Positions 45,361 through 52,937 of a stretch of DNA of 64,000 bases are shown piece by piece. Made by a program: the position numbers and the translations under genes. The notes beneath the pieces were generated by a model, which saw only the letters and a program-made list of their open reading frames with translations, did no database searches and was not told where the DNA came from. This stretch comes from Vibrio agarilyticus (GTDB lineage Bacteria; Pseudomonadota; Gammaproteobacteria; Enterobacterales; Vibrionaceae), in NCBI RefSeq assembly GCF_012641465.1, contig NZ_JABAIK010000009.1:1-64000 (forward strand), read 5' to 3'. How positions within the stretch are numbered: the stretch's first letter is position 1; the number at the start of each line of letters is the position of its first letter.

Positions 45361-46002
45361 ATGGATCATTCTAATTTCGATACTGCTGATGATATTGCCT
45401 CACAAGATTTGGCCTCGTTTCAATCGCTAGATATGGAAAATCCGTTGCTTTGGCCGATCATGGGCGTGTTACGCAAGCAGCCAAGCGGTTGGAAAGTGCA
45501 TACATTATCCACTCATTTACAGCAGCAAGGTTTATTGTTGCAGCTTGATGAGCAGTCCGACAAAGATCTTTTTAAACGTAACTTTTTAATCATGAATGCG
45601 CTGTTTCAGTTGCAAGAGCTGTGTTATCCGGAGGATTGGCTTCAGGTTGAAGCAATGGACATTGTGCTACATCGTGGTGTCGGTCAGCGTTACGTGCTGG
45701 ATAAGCTCGATCCGCTACGCGAATATTATACTTCTTGGCAGAACTATGAAGCGGACGGCGGAGAAGTGCGTCGATTGCTCAATGAGTTTTGGACCCGTTA
45801 TCGTCGTCATATGGGCACATCTCATCAAGAAGTGGGTGATAGACAAGCGGCACTTCGTCTTTTTGAACTGCCCGCAAACGCCAGCGCAACGGAAATTCGT
45901 CGACGTTGGCGTAAGCTGGCAATGCGCTGGCACCCAGACCGAAGCGAAGGGTGCGCAAAGCGTTTTCGTCAGTTGTGCCAAGCTTGGCACATACTGCGCT
46001 AG
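45361..46002 (+). CDS. DnaJ-related protein with C-terminal J domain
   Basis: 213 residues. The N-terminal 150 residues match the DNAJ_related family (NPLLWPIMGVLRKQPSGWKVHTLSTHL, FLIMNALFQLQELCY). The J domain occupies about 160-213 at the C terminus, with the HPD motif at residues 191-193 (MRWHPDRSEG) that stimulates DnaK ATPase. It is a co-chaperone of unknown client. It lies 39 bases after the SgrR-like gene and may share its transcript; the ribosome binding site is weak. Confidence 0.87.
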   Translation: MDHSNFDTADDIASQDLASFQSLDMENPLLWPIMGVLRKQPSGWKVHTLSTHLQQQGLLLQLDEQSDKDLFKRNFLIMNALFQLQELCYPEDWLQVEAMDIVLHRGVGQRYVLDKLDPLREYYTSWQNYEADGGEVRRLLNEFWTRYRRHMGTSHQEVGDRQAALRLFELPANASATEIRRRWRKLAMRWHPDRSEGCAKRFRQLCQAWHILR

Positions 46003-46009
46003 GTGAGCG

Positions 46010-46044
46010 ATACCCAAACAACCCTGTAGCTGTAGAAAGGGTAT
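46010..46044. repeat. Miniature element with TACCC...GGGTATA ends
   Basis: 35 bp, TACCCAAACAACCCTG to GAAAGGGTATA. The two ends are those of an ERIC-like element with nearly all of the centre deleted; compare 5292-5324. Confidence 0.55.
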
Positions 46045-46051
46045 AACCGCG

Positions 46052-47731
46052 TTATGATGCACTCGAGGCGGGTTTAAATTGGGCTTTGCGCATTCGGTTG
46101 AGCGCAGCCATAACATCTAAAACCCGTGGTTTGGCTAAATCGCCTTGCTGAGGCATGTTGGCGTGCCACTTTTCATTATCAAGCGCTGCCATAAGCTCAC
46201 TAACAGGATCACTACACCAACCCGGAAGCTGAGCGAGCTGGAAACACAACCAACCAATGCTGTTGACTTCGTCACTGGACTCCAGCTGTTCAAGGGCACC
46301 GAGATCGGTAAACTCTTTACCGAAACGGAGTGAAGTTTTCCCTTTCGCACTGACTCGAAACTTACCTTCGCTTAATAAGTTCATCAGGGCCACGCGGCTT
46401 AACGCTCGAGGGCCAATCAGCGACAGCGGTGCTTCCGATTCATTGACTCGTGTTGTGGGATGCTGAGCAATCACAAGCTGCGCTTTTTCCGTCACATCAA
46501 TAGCTTGGTAGTCATGCATTTGAATGACAGTGTCGGCAACATCCAGATAATCGCCTGAGCCCCCCATGACCATTATGGTGGAAATTCCCAGTTCATCACG
46601 CAGTTGACCAATACGGTCTACCAGCGGTGTGATCGGTTCATTGCCTTTGGCAACCAGTGCCTGCATGCGCTCGTCACGGATCATAAAATTGGTCGCCGAT
46701 GTATCTTCATCAATTAATATTGTTTTTGCGCCCGCTTCAATCGATTCTTGTAACCACGCAGCTTGTGACGTTGATCCTGAAGCATCTTGAGTCGAAAAAT
46801 CATCGGTGGCTTTTGCCATCGGAAGGTGATTAATGTAGTTCGACAAATTGAGGTGGTGAACGCATCGACCATCCTCGGCACGAATTTTCATTGATTCAGC
46901 GTGTGTGACAATATAATCGCGGCCATCACCTGGAATATGATCATAAATTGCGCGTTCGACGGCACTGAGCAATGTCGATTTACCATGGTAGCCACCACCC
47001 ACAATTAACGTGATGCCATGAGGGATCCCAAGGCCGCTAACTGCGCCGCGATTTGGCGTGTCTAAAGTCACCGTCAGTGATGAGGGAGCAACGAAAGGCA
47101 CGGCATCTTTCATTGGCAAATCGCAGTTACCAGCAAGACGAGGCAGTATGCTGCCATTGGCGACAAATGCCACCAAGTTATGTTGAGTTAACTGTTGGCG
47201 CAACGCATGCTGGTCTTCAATCACCTCACAATGATGACGCAGCGCATCCAAATCCAATTCACGCTCAATAGTGGCGCGACGAATGAATTTAGGCAGGTGG
47301 AAGGTCAAAATATTGGTCGCTTTTTTCGCCAGAATTTGGCGACCTTCGGCGGGTAAATTGACGCGAAAACGCAACTCAATACCGTTATCGGTAAACAGTA
47401 CTGCGGTGCTATCAAGAACCGTTTGACCATGCAATGCAATGGATACAGTTGGCTCTTGTTTGGCAAATTCATCAAAACGTCGAGCGATAAAATCACGAGC
47501 GGCAATCTGGTAGGCAGAGGATTGGTCTTTAAGCCACTCAAGCCCGGTGAGAGACCAAGATCTAAACGCACGAAAACGTGATGCAGAGGCGAAGGGATCG
47601 CTTTGGATATGGTCGACATAAAGGTCGAAATCTCCAAAATTGTATTGGCCCTTGATCTGCTGATAAGCACGGTAATTCTGTTTTTCGAGCTTTTTCAGTT
47701 TCGCGATTAGCAAGTCCATAACACTGCCCAT
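46052..47731 (-). CDS. PF09818-type ABC-class ATPase
   Basis: 559 residues. This is a predicted ATPase of the ABC class (PF09818): YRAYQQIKGQYNF at the start, then a central nucleotide site GGGYHGKSTLLSAVERAIYDHIPGDGR (Walker A) and TILIDEDTSATNFMIRDERMQAL (Walker B region). It has no membrane segments. A trypanosome relative (MRB1590) binds RNA; the bacterial role is unknown. An ATG at 47719 (MDLLIAKLKKLEKQ) may be the true start because related proteins begin there; neither start has a strong ribosome binding site. Confidence 0.87.
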   Translation of the reverse strand: MGSVMDLLIAKLKKLEKQNYRAYQQIKGQYNFGDFDLYVDHIQSDPFASASRFRAFRSWSLTGLEWLKDQSSAYQIAARDFIARRFDEFAKQEPTVSIALHGQTVLDSTAVLFTDNGIELRFRVNLPAEGRQILAKKATNILTFHLPKFIRRATIERELDLDALRHHCEVIEDQHALRQQLTQHNLVAFVANGSILPRLAGNCDLPMKDAVPFVAPSSLTVTLDTPNRGAVSGLGIPHGITLIVGGGYHGKSTLLSAVERAIYDHIPGDGRDYIVTHAESMKIRAEDGRCVHHLNLSNYINHLPMAKATDDFSTQDASGSTSQAAWLQESIEAGAKTILIDEDTSATNFMIRDERMQALVAKGNEPITPLVDRIGQLRDELGISTIMVMGGSGDYLDVADTVIQMHDYQAIDVTEKAQLVIAQHPTTRVNESEAPLSLIGPRALSRVALMNLLSEGKFRVSAKGKTSLRFGKEFTDLGALEQLESSDEVNSIGWLCFQLAQLPGWCSDPVSELMAALDNEKWHANMPQQGDLAKPRVLDVMAALNRMRKAQFKPASSAS

Positions 47732-47752
47732 AATAAAATAAAGAGGGGGATT

Positions 47753-47776
47753 ATATACCCAAGTAACCTCAAGATG
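47753..47776. repeat. Solitary end of the 268-bp element family
   Basis: TATACCCAAGTAACCTCAAG and four more bases, identical to the left end of the elements at 36655 and 49993. It stops exactly where the stop codon of the EAL gene begins (47777). Confidence 0.8.
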
Positions 47777-49684
47777 TCACGTTATTCGACGCGAACGGAT
47801 TTCTGGCGCAGCATGCTGTTGAAGGTTTATCTCAAACTCATTTGCCGGCATCGGTTTGCCATAAAGATAGCCTTGGCCGAAATCACACCCTTCGTGGATC
47901 AGAAGTCGCTCTTGGCTCTCAGTTTCAATGCCTTCAACCACCACAATCAGTTCCAACTTTTTCGCAACATGAATAATCGACCGTATGATTTCGCGGTCTT
48001 GCTCCGAATCGTCGAGGTGCTGTACAAAGCTCTTGTCAATTTTAATCGCATCAAACGGGTATTTCTTTAAGTAACTAAATGACGCATAGCCAGTACCAAA
48101 ATCATCAAGCGATAGCGCGACCCCGAGTTTACTGAGCTGATTTAAGGTTTCTCGTGCTAACACTTCATCGGCAATGAGTCCGCTTTCGGTGACCTCCAGC
48201 TCTAAACAGCGAGGAGGTAGATGGTAGATTTCCAAAAGATGTTTAACTTGTTGGCAAAAACGAGGGTTTTTTAGTTGAATAGGAGACACATTGACTGCGA
48301 TACGAAATTCACTACAACAGGTTTGCCACTCTTTGGCTTTTTCAACCGCAGCTCGAAGAACAAAGGCACCCACTTCAAAAATAAGACCATTTTGTTCGGC
48401 CATATGGATAAGCGCTTCGTTGGAAATGTCGCCAAGTATCGGGTGACGCCAGCGTAGCAGTGCTTCAGCGCCAACCCAATGACGAGTTTGCGGCGTTACT
48501 TTGGGTTGAAAATAGAGCAACAAATCATCATTACGGACCGCTTGGAGCAAATAGCTTTCAATTTGATTGTGATGCACGAAATGATCGGAATGGCTTTGAA
48601 GATAGAAAGTAAAGCGCTCGCCAGAGTCTTTACACACCACCATGGCTTGATTCGCATGACGTAAAAGGGCGAGTGCCGTTGCCGAACTGCTACTGGCGAC
48701 CCCTATATGAGAGTGAAGGTGCACTTCTTCGCCTTGCAAAAAGTAATCGCTGCGCCCCGCGTCTAATATGCGAATCAGGAGCGCATCGCAATCTCGACTG
48801 ACATTTTCAGTAATAAAAGCCAACACTATATCATTGGTGCAGGGACGAGCGGTTAAACACTCGGATAAATCAAGCTGGCCTAACTTATCTCGATACTGTT
48901 TTAACAGCACTTCGAACTGGTCAAAACCAAATTTAGTCTGGAGCCCGCGAGCGTTGGCGATACCAATATGAATCACCGCGACTTGTTTTTGAGTGCGTTT
49001 CGCTTTTTGAAGCATCTGTTCAATTTGATGCTCAAGCGCTTTACGATTTAGAAAACCCGTCCCTGAATCATGATCGCGTTGGTAATGCATCTGCTGTTCG
49101 ATGGATTTACGCCGTTCAATTTCTTGGTTCAATGAGTAGCTGATATTTGCTAAATCGAGGGTTCGGCTCTCGACTCGGTGGCGCAATTCATGATTAAGGC
49201 GTTGCAATTTTTCCTGTTCACACAGGGAGGCAAGTTCGGTTTCGATAATGGTTTGATAGTGCTCTAACATGTGCCGACACAATGCGCAAAATGGGTTGTT
49301 TTTGTCATCGAGAAGACACAAGGTGCCAAAGGATTCTCCTGTTGGCCAGCGAAGTGGCAAACCACAGTAGGCTTTCATTCCTAGCTTGAGGTCTGGATTG
49401 TTGGCCCATTTCCTCGTGGCTTCTGCGTTTTCAATGCACAGAAGAGAGCCTTGGCGTAACACCGTTTCGCAGTAAAGATTTTGCTGCCACGACTCATGCT
49501 CGCCCCGATGATAAGGGCTATTTTGGGTATCGCTGGCACAACACACTTCGATGGAATTTGCGTGAGCGCGCATCACAAGTGCGGCGGCAACTCCCAATTC
49601 GCTGGCGAGCTGATCAACTATATGTTGCCAACTGTTCAGCAAAGTCTCGGGAATGGGCACGTCATGATGTTTCAGTGAAGTCAT
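47777..49684 (-). CDS. GAF-GGDEF(degenerate)-EAL cyclic-di-GMP protein
   Basis: 635 residues, no membrane helices. A GAF-type sensor domain (about 1-165; GLPLRWPTGESFGTLCLLDD), a coiled-coil linker (160-205), a GGDEF-like domain (about 205-365) in which the catalytic motif is lost (RPCTNDIVLAF in its place), and a full EAL domain (about 375-620) with GAEALLRWRHP, NVSPIQL, LELEVTES, DDFGTGYASFSYL, KIDKSFV and VVEGIET. It should degrade cyclic-di-GMP, with the GGDEF domain as a regulatory GTP site. The signal read by GAF is unknown. Confidence 0.92.
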   Translation of the reverse strand: MTSLKHHDVPIPETLLNSWQHIVDQLASELGVAAALVMRAHANSIEVCCASDTQNSPYHRGEHESWQQNLYCETVLRQGSLLCIENAEATRKWANNPDLKLGMKAYCGLPLRWPTGESFGTLCLLDDKNNPFCALCRHMLEHYQTIIETELASLCEQEKLQRLNHELRHRVESRTLDLANISYSLNQEIERRKSIEQQMHYQRDHDSGTGFLNRKALEHQIEQMLQKAKRTQKQVAVIHIGIANARGLQTKFGFDQFEVLLKQYRDKLGQLDLSECLTARPCTNDIVLAFITENVSRDCDALLIRILDAGRSDYFLQGEEVHLHSHIGVASSSSATALALLRHANQAMVVCKDSGERFTFYLQSHSDHFVHHNQIESYLLQAVRNDDLLLYFQPKVTPQTRHWVGAEALLRWRHPILGDISNEALIHMAEQNGLIFEVGAFVLRAAVEKAKEWQTCCSEFRIAVNVSPIQLKNPRFCQQVKHLLEIYHLPPRCLELEVTESGLIADEVLARETLNQLSKLGVALSLDDFGTGYASFSYLKKYPFDAIKIDKSFVQHLDDSEQDREIIRSIIHVAKKLELIVVVEGIETESQERLLIHEGCDFGQGYLYGKPMPANEFEINLQQHAAPEIRSRRIT

Positions 49685-49992
49685 TAATGCAGATCCTTAG
49701 CTTCTCACTACGGCATTTTAATTGTTCGTAATGAGGTGGTCGCTCATCAAAATAGGTGGTTCTTGCAATTTCACATTACCGGCGAATTGGGCGCGTCTTG
49801 AGGGCTCCTGCGGTGTTTTTGATATGAGCTTGAGTATAGGGTGGGGCGATATGGAGCAGTGTAACCAATTGTAATATGGCAGGGGGAATGAAGGTTTTGC
49901 TGATGAAAATCTCACTATCAAAACAGCAAAACCATTCGTGTGACGCCAAAACCAAGTCGAACTGGGTGTTCTATCCCCAAATTACTTGGGTA
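49685..49992. other. Upstream region of the EAL gene
   Basis: No gene or RNA recognised. The minus-strand promoter of the EAL gene should be at its left side. At the right edge (about 49978-49992) CAAATTACTTGGGTAT is the right end of a lost repeat joined directly to the left end of the next element. Confidence 0.5.
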
Positions 49993-50260
49993 TATACCCA
50001 AGTAACCTCAAGATGCGAGGTTCAGCGAGAATGACTTGGTTTGTCAGTGAGGCGAGGATTTGAAGATTGAGTGGCTCTCAATCGAAAATCGTCAACAAAG
50101 CTGATGAGCCAAGACAGCTCGCCCTTTGGGAGCCGATCACTGAACTGATGGCTGCGTTAAACAACTTGAAAATAGACTGGCTATTTCGCTACGTTGTTTG
50201 CCTTGCTCTCAGCCCAGTGAGTAGGCTCTGAATCCTGCATCTTGAGGTCACTTGGGTATA
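49993..50260. repeat. 268-bp repeat element, copy 2
   Basis: Same length and ends as 36655-36922, with few differences along the whole element. Its right end supplies the final codons of fabV (ATA CCC AAG TGA on the minus strand). Confidence 0.9.
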
Positions 50261-51459
50261 AAGGCGGTCATGTCTATCTCGGCAGTATAATTTACCTCAG
50301 GCCAGGCAAAACCATTGAGCTGCATAAATGCTTGTTTAACGCCTTGGTAATCACCGAGCTGAGTAAAATTACTTGCATCCATTTGCTCAAGCCAATCGTT
50401 GACTTGACGTTGAATCTCGGGGGACATCTCCCAATCGTCCATACGAATGAGACGCTCGCCATCCACTTGAGCACCATTGGCACCATAGAGTTTGTCTCGG
50501 AACAAGCGCTGCATTTGGCCAATGCACTCTTCGTGTGTGCCTTTTTCCTTCATGGCTCGGTAGAGAGCCAGCAGGTACGGTGTTAGACCGGGAATAAATA
50601 CACTCGCTTTTGTGACGACTGCTTTGCATACCGCGGCGTAGGCGTTGCCGTCAAAGTTTGCCAATTCGAGATTTAAACTATGACTGGTTTGATGCAAATC
50701 GACTTTGGCACAACCGAGTGTACCATCAAGGTATATTGGGTGGGTGAGCTCTGGGCCAATGTATGAAAATGCGAGTGTTTTAAAACCACTTGATACAGAT
50801 TCTGCGTTGACTAGGGTATCAATCCAATGTTGCCAATCTTCTCCTCCCATCACTTTGATGGTCTCGTCCAACTCTTGTGGTGTGGCAGCTGGAAGCTGTA
50901 CCTCCATCCAACGGTCGTGCTCCAAATCAAGGCTACTGCCAGTGACGTTGTCACTAACTGGCTTGATGCAACTGCGCCAAACGGCTCCGCTGCCATCGTA
51001 TTTAGGACGAATTCCGGCGGCGACACTATAGATCACCAAATCCACTTCACCTTCAAAATAGGTTTCAATCGCCTCAACAACGTGTTCGCGCGTTTCGTTC
51101 GCAAAGGCATCACCGTTAATCGTGATGGCGGTGCGACCTGCGTGTTTGGCCGCTTGTTCAAAATAGAGATTGTTGAACCAGCCTGCACTGCCAGTGTGAA
51201 TATCGCCCGTCTCGCTCTGGCTTGGGGCGCGTTCAAACGACACCCCTATGGTGTCGGCATTAGCACCGCCAAACGTCAATGCGATACGAGCGGCCAGACC
51301 AAAGCCTGACGACGCTCCAATGATCAGTACGCGTTTTGGGCCATTTTTAATCGGGTCAGATTGTTGGGCAAATTTGATTTGCTGTTCAATGGCCGCTTGA
51401 CAACCGAGTGGGTGAGCAGAGCGAGCAATAACACCATCGATAATGGGCTCAATACGCAT
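50248..51459 (-). CDS. fabV: Enoyl-ACP reductase FabV (trans-2-enoyl-CoA reductase family)
   Basis: 403 residues. NADH-binding motif IIGASSGFGLAARIALTFGG (47-65) and the active-site Y-X8-K signature Tyr243 to Lys252 (YLDGTLGCAK) identify FabV, the triclosan-resistant enoyl reductase first described in V. cholerae, which performs the last reduction of fatty acid elongation. WFNNLYFEQAAK and IYSVAAGIRPKYDG are also typical. It is full length, but the last four codons IPK-stop are encoded by the end of a repeat element. Confidence 0.94.
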   Translation of the reverse strand: MRIEPIIDGVIARSAHPLGCQAAIEQQIKFAQQSDPIKNGPKRVLIIGASSGFGLAARIALTFGGANADTIGVSFERAPSQSETGDIHTGSAGWFNNLYFEQAAKHAGRTAITINGDAFANETREHVVEAIETYFEGEVDLVIYSVAAGIRPKYDGSGAVWRSCIKPVSDNVTGSSLDLEHDRWMEVQLPAATPQELDETIKVMGGEDWQHWIDTLVNAESVSSGFKTLAFSYIGPELTHPIYLDGTLGCAKVDLHQTSHSLNLELANFDGNAYAAVCKAVVTKASVFIPGLTPYLLALYRAMKEKGTHEECIGQMQRLFRDKLYGANGAQVDGERLIRMDDWEMSPEIQRQVNDWLEQMDASNFTQLGDYQGVKQAFMQLNGFAWPEVNYTAEIDMTAFIPK

Positions 51460-51646
51460 ATAGGGGTTCCTGTGTCACGTTTTTACTCAAAACAAGCAGA
51501 GCTTGTCAGCAGCAATTTTTATCCAAGACCAGCGCTGATCCCAATGCACATAAATGCGTAGAAAAGCGCTGAGATTATTCTAATAACTGCACATTATGGG
51601 AATTTACAATATCGTAAAGAAACGTAAAAATAATTGAGCTAGGGCA

Positions 51647-52255
51647 TTAATTTTCGAGATGTTTTGCTAAATTTTGGCTAACGAACTGAGCAATCCAAGG
51701 TTGTGCTTCAGGCTCGGGATGGAGGCCATCATCCATCATCCATTCCGGTTTGAGGATGATCTCTTCAAGAAAAAAGGGCATAAGCACGGTGTTATGACGC
51801 GTTGCCAGTTGAGGGTAGATCTTGGCAAACATGTCTGAATAGCGTTTACCGTAGTTGGGCGGCACGCGAATTTGCATTAGCGCAACGTTGGCGTTGGCGT
51901 CTTGACTCAATGTGATTAATTTTGTCAGGTTGGTTTCAATGACCTTGGGCGGAAAGCCTCGCAAACCATCGTTTGCCCCTAATTCGATGATGACCCAATC
52001 GGGTTGATGATTTTTTAACAGCTCTGGAAGCCGGGCCAATCCATTCCCTGTGGTGTCGCCAGAAATACTGGCGTTGATTACATTAACCGCTTGGCCGTGA
52101 GTTGCCATTGCCTCAGTGAGTAAGCTCGGCCATGCCTTCTCAATGGGCATATTATAGCCAGCGCTTAAGCTGTCACCTAAAACGAGAATTTTATTGGCCG
52201 CCAGCGATACGGTCGAGCACAATAGACAAAGCAGTAAGGAAAGAGTACGAATCAT
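51647..52255 (-). CDS. tesA: Periplasmic thioesterase I / lysophospholipase TesA
   Basis: 202 residues from the ATG at 52255, preceded by AGGAG eight bases away. A signal peptide (to TVSLA) is followed by the SGNH hydrolase blocks: LVLGDSLSAGY (nucleophile Ser29), ELGANDGLRG and the Asp-His pair in DDGLHP. It hydrolyses acyl-CoA, lysophospholipids and esters in the periplasm. Longer reading frames upstream would run through the divergent ybbA gene and are not credible. Divergence from ybbA-ybbP is also seen in E. coli. Confidence 0.94.
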   Translation of the reverse strand: MIRTLSLLLCLLCSTVSLAANKILVLGDSLSAGYNMPIEKAWPSLLTEAMATHGQAVNVINASISGDTTGNGLARLPELLKNHQPDWVIIELGANDGLRGFPPKVIETNLTKLITLSQDANANVALMQIRVPPNYGKRYSDMFAKIYPQLATRHNTVLMPFFLEEIILKPEWMMDDGLHPEPEAQPWIAQFVSQNLAKHLEN

Positions 52256-52256
52256 G
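52253..52256. other. Overlapping divergent start codons (CATG)
   Basis: The tesA start (CAT on the plus strand, 52253-52255) and the ybbA start (ATG, 52254-52256) overlap by two bases. The tesA ribosome binding site (CTCCT, 52264-52268) lies in codons 4-5 of ybbA, and the ybbA site (AAGGAAAGAG, 52236-52245) lies in the start of tesA. Confidence 0.8.
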
Positions 52257-52937
52257 CAACAAGCTCCTGTAATACAAGCGGTATCAGTAACCAAACAAGT
52301 CTCTACTAAGAATGAGCGATTAACAATCCTTGAACAGGTAAATATTTCGATTGAGGCCGGTGAGACGATTGCCATCGTCGGCACCTCTGGGGCTGGAAAA
52401 TCAACGTTAATGACACTTCTTGCTGGGTTGGACGTACCAAGCTCTGGCGAAATTCATCTATTAGGCCAGCCGATGAGTACGTTGGATGACGAAGCTCGCG
52501 CTGAAATTCGTCGAAAATCGGTTGGTTTTGTTTTTCAGAGTTTCTTATTGATCCCAAGTCTTACCGCGCTGCAAAACGTGACACTGCCGTGTTTGTTGCG
52601 CGGTGAAAAAGAGGATGTTGAACGTGCGACTCAATTGCTTGATGAGGTGGGTTTAAAAGCACGTGCCAATCATTTACCGAGTCAACTTTCAGGCGGTGAG
52701 CAGCAACGCGTGGCACTGGCACGAGCGTTTATCAGTCGGCCAACGATTTTATTTGCCGATGAACCAACTGGAAATCTTGATCAAAAAACAGCGGAACGGG
52801 TCATAGAACGCTTATTTGACTTGAACCAACGCCATGGCACTACATTGGTGCTCGTTACCCACGACAGTAAACTGGCACAACGTTGTCAACGTATCTACCG
52901 CATGGACGCAGGTAAAATCGTGGAGGCAGTAGAATGA
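52254..52937 (+). CDS. ybbA: ABC transporter ATP-binding protein YbbA
   Basis: 227 residues. Walker [10 protein letters not shown] (43-51), signature [15 protein letters not shown] and Walker [13 protein letters not shown] place it in the LolD/MacB/FtsE group. With YbbP it should form an inner-membrane complex that uses ATP to work on the periplasmic side, rather than a classical transporter. The neighbouring TesA has been suggested to be functionally linked. The stop overlaps the start of ybbP (ATGA). An in-frame ATG at 52194 would lie deep in tesA and is less likely. Confidence 0.92.
   Translation: MQQAPVIQAVSVTKQVSTKNERLTILEQVNISIEAGETIAIVGTSGAGKSTLMTLLAGLDVPSSGEIHLLGQPMSTLDDEARAEIRRKSVGFVFQSFLLIPSLTALQNVTLPCLLRGEKEDVERATQLLDEVGLKARANHLPSQLSGGEQQRVALARAFISRPTILFADEPTGNLDQKTAERVIERLFDLNQRHGTTLVLVTHDSKLAQRCQRIYRMDAGKIVEAVE

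Noticed and set aside
45596-46116. Open frames of about 130 codons overlapping the J-domain gene on either strand
   Set aside because: They overlap a clearly conserved protein family with an intact HPD motif and have no support of their own.
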